From assembly GCA_016866735.1 (NCBI GenBank), contig VGLL01000028.1, positions 1 through 10,809 on the forward strand: a DNA stretch of 10,809 bases. The letters are read 5' to 3'. The translations under genes and the position numbers were made by a program. Shown piece by piece: positions 5,216 through 10,809 of the stretch. The DNA comes from Candidatus Shapirobacteria bacterium (lineage in GTDB: Bacteria > Patescibacteriota > Microgenomatia > VGLL01). Every line of letters starts with the position of its first letter. The first letter of the stretch is position 1. Below the pieces are notes generated by a model. That model worked only from the letters and a program-made list of their open reading frames with translations. It did no database searches and was not told the DNA's origin.

Positions 5216-7577
5216 AAAAGCAGATTTATTTTTTTGGCCACTTTTGTTACCTGCTCTTTTAACTTTCATTCTCTTCTATGATTTTTTGGTAAAGGGTCTT
5301 GTGCTCATGCCGGCTGACATTACCGTTGGTCTTTATTCCCCCTGGCTTGATTATAAGTGGGGATACGCTGTAGGCGTGCCGGTTAAGAACCCTCTCCTGT
5401 CAGACATTCCCTCGCTTCTTTATCCCTGGCGCTCGTTTGCTATTGACCAATTAAAAGCCGGACAAATTCCTCTCTGGAACCCCTTTTATTTTATGGGTAT
5501 GCCTCTTTTGGCCAATTTCCAGGTTGCGGTATTTTCCTACGCCAATCTCTTTTTCCTTATTTTGCCAAAGGCTGCAGCTTGGAGTGCCGGCATTGTCATT
5601 CAGCTATTTCTGACAATTTTCTTTTGTTATCTCTTTTTGAAAAATAGAAATTTAAGCCGAGCTTCTTCGCTTTTAGGCGGGATTGTTTTTTCTCTTTGTG
5701 GGTTTTCAATTTCTTGGCTTGAGTATAATGTTCATGGTCACACCGCGCTCTTCTTCCCTCTCTTACTTTTTCTAGTCGATAAGTATTTTCAAGAAGAGAG
5801 ACTGTTTTGGCTATTAAGCATCAGCCTTGCCATCGCCCTGCAAATTTTTGCTGGCTACGTGCCGATTGTTATCTATAATTACCTAATTCTGGGCCTGTAT
5901 ATTTTATTTTTTTATGGGAGTAAACTGGCCAAACTAGCCAAACTGGGATTTTTTTGTATATTGGGATGGGGAATAGCGGCCGCCCAAACTTTGCCCGGGA
6001 TTGAACTAGTCAATCTTTCCGTTAGGAATATTGATCCAATCGTAAAAAGTAATGCCTCGTTTCTGCCCCTTTCTCATTTAGCTACCCTAATTGCTCCTGA
6101 TTTTTTTGGCAATCCGGCGACAGGGAATTATTGGGGACAGGCCTTTTATGATAATTTCGCCTTTTGGGTCGGCGTGCCGGCACTTATTTTGGTGTTTATC
6201 GTATTGTTTAATACATTAAAAAGTCGCTTTATCAAGTTCTGGATAATAATTTTACTCTTTTCCTTCATTTTGATAACTCAAAATCAATTGGGCATTCTTT
6301 TGCAGAAAATTTTTTGGCTGCAAGGAGGAGTGGCCGCCCGTGCCTTGTTTATGACCGACTTCTCTCTAGCGGTGTTAGCTGCCGGCGGATTGGAAGTCTT
6401 GATTAGAGATAGAAAGAGGAGTCTTGGAAAACTTCTCCTTTCCTTACTCTTTACGGGATTAAGTTTGGCGATTTTGGGAGTTTTAGGATCCAGGATTACT
6501 GATCCAGTCCGTCGCCTAATTGTCATGAGAAATTTGGTAATTCCTTTCGCGATCTTTCTTGCTTCTCTCCCTCTCCTTTTAATTATAGTTTTAAGTATGA
6601 GAAAACTACTCGCCTATTGCTCTACTGGCTTATTTATCTTTTTAATTTCTTTCAGTCTTTTATACCAAGCTAAAAAATATTTGCCATTTTCAAAATCAGA
6701 GCTTGTTTTTCCCACTACGCCGGTAGTGGAGTTCTTGCAAAAGCAGAAGCAGCCATATCGTTTCGAGCCAGGGGATGTCATACCCCAAAATATGTGGATG
6801 CCCTATGGACTTGAGGCGGCCAGTGGTTCCGATGCGCTTTTACCAAAGAGGGCGGGAGAGTTCTTAACAGCCCTGGAAACAGGTAAAATTCAGAAAAACA
6901 TTTCCCGGGTACACCTGATTCAGAATTACGACTCACCGCTTTATCCGCTCTTGAACGCAAAATATGTTTTGGCTAAAAAGCAAACCGAAGAAGGGATTTA
7001 TTCACTCGAGGGCCAACCTCCCGGAAAATTCTTGGATAAAAGTAGGTACAGGCTGGTTTTTGAAGATAAAACCGTTCAGATTTATGAAGACTTAAAGGCC
7101 TTGCCTCGAGCTTTTTGGGTTTACGATTTTGAGGTTTTAAGTGATGATAAGGAAATTGTTGACCGGCTTCAAACCCAAGACTTCGAGTTAAAGAATAAAA
7201 TAATTCTTGAAGAAAATCCCAATTTTACTCCTCTTCCAAAAAAGGCTAGAGAGCGAGAAATAAAATGGCTTGAATACAAACCAGAGAAATTAAAGATGGT
7301 AGTTGATTCCGACCAGCCCGGTTTTATCTTTTTGGCCAATAATTTTTATCCGGGGTGGCGAGCCTTCATTGACGATGAGGAAGCGAAAATTTACCGAGCG
7401 AATTACACTTTCCAGGCAATTAGAATTTGCGAGGGGAGACATTTGGTGGAGTTTTTTTATCAACCAAAAAAATTTCTCTTGGGAGGACTAATATCCGGTT
7501 TTTCTCTAGCCAATTTGATGTTAGTGGCCAGTCTAGGTGCAATTAGAAATTTATGGGCAAGAAAATACAAGCGATAA
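5208..7577 (+). CDS. YfhO-family membrane protein (GT-C-like), first copy
   Basis: The start is set at the ATG at 5208, which gives a short basic N-terminus (MPKKADLFFW) and an 8-bp overlap with the previous gene. An earlier in-frame ATG at 5148 would overlap by 68 bp and add residues resembling no family member. The 789-residue product has one membrane helix and then the family's outward loop: LMPADITVGLYSPW (33-46) and YPWRSFAIDQLKAGQIPLWNP (about 71-92). Next come about ten more helices, including the conserved IAPDFFGNPATGNYWG. A C-terminal extracytoplasmic beta-rich domain (about 500-750) carries NNFYPGWRAF, and a closing helix follows at about 757-780. YfhO proteins (Pfam PF09586) have a GT-C-like fold. 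The Bacillus/Listeria relatives are linked to lipoteichoic-acid glycosylation, so this one probably glycosylates a surface polymer or protein. A 9-bp repeat encodes KLAKLAKLG near residues 239-247. It is followed by a near-identical-length paralogue. Confidence 0.83.
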   Translation: MPKKADLFFWPLLLPALLTFILFYDFLVKGLVLMPADITVGLYSPWLDYKWGYAVGVPVKNPLLSDIPSLLYPWRSFAIDQLKAGQIPLWNPFYFMGMPLLANFQVAVFSYANLFFLILPKAAAWSAGIVIQLFLTIFFCYLFLKNRNLSRASSLLGGIVFSLCGFSISWLEYNVHGHTALFFPLLLFLVDKYFQEERLFWLLSISLAIALQIFAGYVPIVIYNYLILGLYILFFYGSKLAKLAKLGFFCILGWGIAAAQTLPGIELVNLSVRNIDPIVKSNASFLPLSHLATLIAPDFFGNPATGNYWGQAFYDNFAFWVGVPALILVFIVLFNTLKSRFIKFWIIILLFSFILITQNQLGILLQKIFWLQGGVAARALFMTDFSLAVLAAGGLEVLIRDRKRSLGKLLLSLLFTGLSLAILGVLGSRITDPVRRLIVMRNLVIPFAIFLASLPLLLIIVLSMRKLLAYCSTGLFIFLISFSLLYQAKKYLPFSKSELVFPTTPVVEFLQKQKQPYRFEPGDVIPQNMWMPYGLEAASGSDALLPKRAGEFLTALETGKIQKNISRVHLIQNYDSPLYPLLNAKYVLAKKQTEEGIYSLEGQPPGKFLDKSRYRLVFEDKTVQIYEDLKALPRAFWVYDFEVLSDDKEIVDRLQTQDFELKNKIILEENPNFTPLPKKAREREIKWLEYKPEKLKMVVDSDQPGFIFLANNFYPGWRAFIDDEEAKIYRANYTFQAIRICEGRHLVEFFYQPKKFLLGGLISGFSLANLMLVASLGAIRNLWARKYKR
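5922..5948 (+). repeat. Three-copy 9-bp tandem repeat in the first YfhO gene
   Basis: AAACTGGCC, AAACTAGCC and AAACTGGGA follow one another without a gap and encode KLAKLAKLG. The position corresponds to the short cytoplasmic turn between two membrane helices. Confidence 0.7.
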
Positions 7578-8281
7578 TCTTTACAAGTACACCGGCCCTC
7601 GTGATTTTGTTGTTAGCAGCGATTTTATTTCGACCATTTTTTCTGACAGGCCAGGTACCAATTCCCGGCGATATTCTTATCGGCCATTATCACCCTTGGG
7701 CAGACGAAATATGGGAAGAAAGAGTTGCTGGTTATCCAATCAAAAATTTCAGTTTATTTGATGGCGTTCGTCAGACCTTGCCCTGGCGACTTTTGGCAAT
7801 CGAGCAAATGAAATTAGGTAAGCCGCCTCTTTGGAATCCCTACATTTTTTCCGGAATGCCTCTTTTAGGAAACCTGCAGGTCGCGGCGTTTTATCCCCTT
7901 AATATGCTATTTTTTATTTTTTCAGGCCTAAATGCCTGGACAATTTATATTTTTTGTCAGCCTGTTTTGGCGGCTTTCTTCACATACTTTTTTTTAAGAA
8001 CAATTGGTAGGTCGCGCGAGGCATCTTTATTTGCGGGAATTACTTATGGATTTTCTTTAATTATGATGAATCATTTGGAATTTGGAATTGATGGTCATAC
8101 CGCCCTTTGGCTACCCTTAGGTTTAGGAGCAATCAACAAAATTCAAAACCAGGGACAATGGCGGTGGGCGGTTATTTTTACAATTTCAGTGGGGATGAGT
8201 CTCTTGGGGGGTTATCCTCCACCATTAATCTACAATTTAATTATCTTTGTGCTTATGCCTTGTTTAGAATTCGCCCGTTGA
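7553..8281 (+). CDS. YfhO second copy, N-terminal fragment (242 aa as read)
   Basis: This frame holds the first membrane helix (about 12-32), the outward loop VPIPGDILIGHYHPW (about 35-49) and LPWRLLAIEQMKLGKPPLWNP. SGMPLLGNLQVAAFYPLNMLFF follows, then three to four more helices, ending with LLGGYPPPLIYNLIIFVLM. The final MPCLEFAR and TGA (8279-8281) come after the frame change and have no family match. All donor-loop features match the first copy (GQIPLWNP against GKPPLWNP). The fragment alone would lack most of the membrane core and the whole extracytoplasmic domain, so it is unlikely to work alone. Confidence 0.7.
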   Translation: MGKKIQAIIFTSTPALVILLLAAILFRPFFLTGQVPIPGDILIGHYHPWADEIWEERVAGYPIKNFSLFDGVRQTLPWRLLAIEQMKLGKPPLWNPYIFSGMPLLGNLQVAAFYPLNMLFFIFSGLNAWTIYIFCQPVLAAFFTYFFLRTIGRSREASLFAGITYGFSLIMMNHLEFGIDGHTALWLPLGLGAINKIQNQGQWRWAVIFTISVGMSLLGGYPPPLIYNLIIFVLMPCLEFAR

Positions 8282-9921
8282 TCTCCTCAAAAATTTTGAT
8301 AGTTATTTTGGGTATATCTCTTGCATTTTTATTGACTGCCAGCCAAATTTTACCAGCTTTTGACTTGGCACAAAGAGTGACGCGGGAAGAGACTCAATTT
8401 GGAGTTTTAAGTAAAGAGCCGTATTTTTTCCCTTGGGAAAATTTGATTATGATCCTTGCTCCGGATTTTTTTGGCCACCCGGCGACTGGCAACTTCTCTT
8501 CGCGGATATTTTTTCCTGATAATCCATCAATCGGTATAATAGGTTTCTTGTTTGTCGCTTACTCCTTCTTGCGTATTTTTAGGAAAAAAGAGATTGCCTT
8601 TTGGGCATTTTTTGTGATTTATCCAACGCTTCTCATGCTGGGAACGCCTCTTGGGCAAGCACTAAGATTATTGCCTATCCCTGCACTTTCTTTAGTGACG
8701 CCAATCAAAATGATCTGGGTTGTTGCCTTTTCTTTGAGTGTTTTAGCAGGGATTGGAATGGATGTAGTTTCGGAATTGATTAGGAAAGATTGGTCCTGGC
8801 GATTTTTTTCGCCGATGGTTATAGTTTGGGAAATTATTTTCTTGGTCTGGATCGCCGGCTTCTTAATTCCCGCAGGAGAACAAATTAGAGTGGCCCAAAG
8901 AAATTTATTTTTGCCCACACTCTTTTTAGCTACAGGCTCCGGGTTTATAGCTATTTCGTTATTTCTCCCAAAATTTTGGCCGTTTATTGCGAGTCTTATT
9001 ATTGGGCTTTCAGGAACTGAACTCGTTCATCAGGGTATAAAATACAATCCATTTATCAATAAAGGTTTAGTGTTTCCCCAAACCGAAATTTTTAAAAGAA
9101 TCTGTGAGAAAGGAGATACTTGGCGGGCAATGATTGTCCATCCTGAGCTGTTACCGGTAAACAGTAATATTCCTTATCGAATCTCAATGATTGATGGTTA
9201 TGCCTCGATGTACGATGGCCGATACGGTCGGCTGGTAAGGCTGGCTAACGCCACTCTGCCCATTAGAGAAATAGGGGGGTATCCGAGAATAGTTTTTCAG
9301 ACTGAATATAATTCGCCGATTATTGATCTTTTGAATGTAAGGTGGGTACTTTCTCTTTCCGAATTAAAAAATCCGAAATTAAAATTAGTAGCCAGGGAAG
9401 GTCAGACCGCGCTTTATGAAAACATAAATGCAGGACCGAAAGTTTTCCTTGCCCGGCAGTTTTATGTTGAAAAAAACGATTTGACAATCGCCCAAAAGAT
9501 GTTGGAAATTGATTTGAGCAAAGAGGTGGTCTTGGAAGAGCACCCCAATTTAATGGCAATAGCTGAAGATAAGTCTTTGTCGGAAGGAAAAGCGGAGATA
9601 ATTGCCTATCAGCCAGGGAAAGTGATAGTGAAAACTCAAACATCAACCGCCGGCATTTTGGTTTTGACCGATACCTATGATTCTGGATGGAAAGCCTTTG
9701 TAGGGAGAAAAGCGACAAAAGTTTTTCGAGCTGATTATGATTTAAGAGCGGTAGAGGTTCCTGCTGGAGAACATGAGGTTGAGTTTGTCTACGACCCTCT
9801 TTCTTTTAAGATTGGCCTAGGAATTTCTCTATTGACAGTTAGCAGCCTTTTAATTGGCGCATTTCTTTTCCGGATCAAAAATTTAAATTTGGTAGGCGGT
9901 CTAAGGCAACGAGAACATTAA
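8260..9921 (+). CDS. YfhO second copy, C-terminal fragment
   Basis: Family similarity in this frame begins at about 8257-8266 (ALFRIRPL). The frame stays open upstream to an ATG at 8107, but that stretch is the out-of-frame shadow of the first fragment, so the TTG at 8260 is given only as a nominal boundary. It contains the later membrane helices with ASQILPAFDLAQRV and APDFFGHPATGN, and the extracytoplasmic domain with MIDGYASMYDGRYGRLV, EYNSPIIDLLNVRWVLS and TDTYDSGWKAFVG. A final helix lies near 9800-9870. The C-terminus (VGGLRQREH) runs 47 bp into the antiparallel end of tsaD. Confidence 0.7.
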   Translation: MFRIRPLISSKILIVILGISLAFLLTASQILPAFDLAQRVTREETQFGVLSKEPYFFPWENLIMILAPDFFGHPATGNFSSRIFFPDNPSIGIIGFLFVAYSFLRIFRKKEIAFWAFFVIYPTLLMLGTPLGQALRLLPIPALSLVTPIKMIWVVAFSLSVLAGIGMDVVSELIRKDWSWRFFSPMVIVWEIIFLVWIAGFLIPAGEQIRVAQRNLFLPTLFLATGSGFIAISLFLPKFWPFIASLIIGLSGTELVHQGIKYNPFINKGLVFPQTEIFKRICEKGDTWRAMIVHPELLPVNSNIPYRISMIDGYASMYDGRYGRLVRLANATLPIREIGGYPRIVFQTEYNSPIIDLLNVRWVLSLSELKNPKLKLVAREGQTALYENINAGPKVFLARQFYVEKNDLTIAQKMLEIDLSKEVVLEEHPNLMAIAEDKSLSEGKAEIIAYQPGKVIVKTQTSTAGILVLTDTYDSGWKAFVGRKATKVFRADYDLRAVEVPAGEHEVEFVYDPLSFKIGLGISLLTVSSLLIGAFLFRIKNLNLVGGLRQREH

Positions 9922-10809
9922 CAAATTTACCTTCATTGGCTTTGTAATACGCGGCGATCCCAATCATAGCGGCGTTATCGGTGTCAAGATTTTTAGAGTA
10001 GGGAAGGAAAGGAGACAGGTGATATTTTTTCGCCACTTTTCTTACCCCTGTTCTTAGTTTTAGATTATTCACTACTCCTCCCCCCAAAACGATTTGCTTT
10101 GGATGATAACGCTGAATTGCCATTTCGAGTTTTATCATTAAGGCGGCAACTAACGATTTTTCGAAAGAGGCACAAATATCATAATGGTAATTTTTAATTC
10201 CCTTCTCATTTAACTGTTTAATTAAATAAAGTGCGGCTGTCTTGAGCCCAGAGAAAGAGAAATTCAAATCCTTTGACTTCTGCATCGGTATCGGTAACGG
10301 ATATTTATTTGGGTCTCCTTTTTTAGCTAGTTCTGAAACAATTGGCCCGCCCGGATAACCAAGGTCAAGCATTTTGGCCAACTTATCAAATGCTTCTCCG
10401 GCGGCATCATCCAGGGTTTCACCTAATAGCTTGAATTGGCAGAAGTCTTTCATTAGCACTAACTGGGTGTGACCGCCAGAAACAAGGAGTCCCAAAATGG
10501 GAAATTTGGGCTTGATCACCGAGAAGGGACCATTGCCTTTTGCGTTTTTGGCAAAAGAAGATAAAAGATGGCCTTCCATGTGATTAATGGCGATCAGAGG
10601 CTTTTGAGTCTTGCGGGATAATTCTTTGGCTTTGGCAATGCCTATCTCAAGGGCAATGGCTAGGCCGGGACCCTGGGTAACGGCGATGGCGTCAATAGTA
10701 TCTGGTATGTGGTATGTAGTATTTAGTATTTTAGGGAACGCCCTTTTGAGGGCTTCCTGGATTACCGGGCCGACTCTTTCACGGTGGGCCCTTTGGGCGA
10801 TTATTGGGA
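9875..10809 (-). CDS. tsaD: tRNA N6-adenosine threonylcarbamoyltransferase TsaD (5' end outside window)
   Basis: The frame is open from the window edge to the TGA at 9877-9875, about 311 residues against a usual length near 340, so only the first 25-30 residues (ILGIETSCDET region) are missing. In order it shows IIAQRAHRER, DAIAVTQGPGLAIAL, the metal-binding NHMEGH (H-x3-H), the phosphate loop SGGHTQLV, LDDAAGEAFDKLAKMLDLGYPGGP, FSFSGLKTA, LGGGVVNN and the second metal-site region DTDNAAMIG. With TsaB/TsaE and the TsaC product, TsaD makes t6A37 in ANN-decoding tRNAs in the cytoplasm and is normally essential. The ATG at 10579 falls inside NHMEGH and is not the start. An unusual in-frame insertion of five 7-bp repeats (10697-10731) adds residues KILNTTYHIPDT before the DAIAVTQGPG strand. 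It converges on the glycan operon. Confidence 0.95.
   Translation of the reverse strand, partial: PIIAQRAHRERVGPVIQEALKRAFPKILNTTYHIPDTIDAIAVTQGPGLAIALEIGIAKAKELSRKTQKPLIAINHMEGHLLSSFAKNAKGNGPFSVIKPKFPILGLLVSGGHTQLVLMKDFCQFKLLGETLDDAAGEAFDKLAKMLDLGYPGGPIVSELAKKGDPNKYPLPIPMQKSKDLNFSFSGLKTAALYLIKQLNEKGIKNYHYDICASFEKSLVAALMIKLEMAIQRYHPKQIVLGGGVVNNLKLRTGVRKVAKKYHLSPFLPYSKNLDTDNAAMIGIAAYYKANEGKFVNVLVALDRLPNLNF
10697..10731 (-). repeat. tsaD: Five-copy 7-bp tandem repeat inside tsaD
   Basis: On the minus strand the units are AAATACT, AAATACT, ACATACC, ACATACC and AGATACT, with no gaps. They encode the loop between the helix EALKRAF and the strand IDAIAV, where most TsaD proteins have only a short turn. 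The frame is kept, and all downstream active-site motifs are intact. Confidence 0.8.

Larger units (their letters stand above)
7553..9921 (+). pseudogene. YfhO-family membrane protein, second copy, split by one frame change
   Basis: Two consecutive open frames together make one complete YfhO protein. The first frame (7553-8281) carries the N-terminal part up to GGYPPPLIYN. The second, open to 9921, carries everything from ALFRIRPLISSKILIVILG onward, including ILAPDFFGHPATGN and the C-terminal YDSGWKAF domain. The whole stretch is 2369 bp, one base less than the intact neighbour at 5208-7577 (2370 bp), so a single missing base explains the break. It must lie between the conserved IYN (ends 8239) and the stop at 8279-8281, with 8253-8262 fitting best. 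I see no other damage and no canonical -1 slippery heptamer. The copy is either a very recent pseudogene, an assembly or read error, or a frameshifting gene. The start overlaps the previous gene by 25 bp, and the 3' end overlaps tsaD by 47 bp on the other strand. Confidence 0.8.

Noticed and set aside
8107..8256. An independent start at 8107 for the second YfhO fragment
   Set aside because: Those codons are the shadow of the N-terminal frame, which encodes the conserved DGHTALWLPLG and GGYPPPLIYN segments there.
8230..8281. Programmed -1 frameshifting in the second YfhO gene
   Set aside because: No X XXY YYZ slippery heptamer is in the correct phase and no obvious stimulatory stem-loop follows. 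A lost base is simpler, though this is not excluded.
10577..10579. ATG at 10579 as the start of the minus-strand gene
   Set aside because: It lies inside the conserved NHMEGH motif of TsaD, and the frame continues upstream with clear TsaD sequence to the window edge.
1..10809. CRISPR array, insertion sequence with transposase, rRNA or replication origin
   Set aside because: There is no regularly spaced repeat/spacer pattern, no transposase-like protein, no rRNA sequence and no clustered DnaA-box-like sites seen on either strand.

Overview
The window reads as a piece of a small-genome bacterium of the Patescibacteria/CPR type, probably a Parcubacteria- or Microgenomates-like lineage. This is inferred from gene style: densely overlapping genes, weak Shine-Dalgarno sites, a large set of surface-sugar glycosyltransferases with YfhO-like giants, a DUF3800 gene, and short AT-rich tandem repeats that have entered reading frames in frame. 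TGA is used as a stop, so the UGA-as-glycine code of some CPR groups does not apply.

Layout. (1) 1-406: 3' end of a WaaE/KdtX-like family 2 glycosyltransferase. (2) 425-1187: an island with its own character. A DUF3800 gene (490-1053, +) converges on a previously uncalled small RNA gene on the minus strand (about 1151 to 1052), which has a strong sigma70-type promoter at its head and a textbook intrinsic terminator at its tail. Near-identical 15-16 bp direct repeats (425-440 and 1137-1151) bracket the pair. (3) 1197-9921: a rightward operon of overlapping genes: a GT2 rhamnosyltransferase-like enzyme, a WaaE-like GT2, a GT4 enzyme, a GT-C mannosyltransferase-like membrane enzyme, and two tandem YfhO-like GT-C membrane proteins. 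The second YfhO copy is broken by a single -1 frame change near 8240-8278. (4) 9875-10809 on the minus strand: the essential tRNA-modification gene tsaD, 5' end outside the window, overlapping the operon tail-to-tail by 47 bp.

How it fits together. The cytoplasmic GT2 and GT4 enzymes would build a lipid-linked or surface glycan from nucleotide sugars. The GT-C and YfhO proteins would add sugars outside the membrane from polyprenyl-phosphate donors. This is a cell-envelope glycosylation locus; the actual glycan cannot be read from sequence.

The most interesting element is the DUF3800-ncRNA pair, which looks like a self-contained protein/RNA cassette dropped between two glycosyltransferase genes. 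DUF3800-associated structured RNA motifs have been described computationally, as far as I recall. I cannot tell whether this RNA belongs to one of those families or is new. A second theme is at least five short tandem repeats, four of them inside or at the end of coding frames of otherwise conserved enzymes, one of them in essential tsaD.
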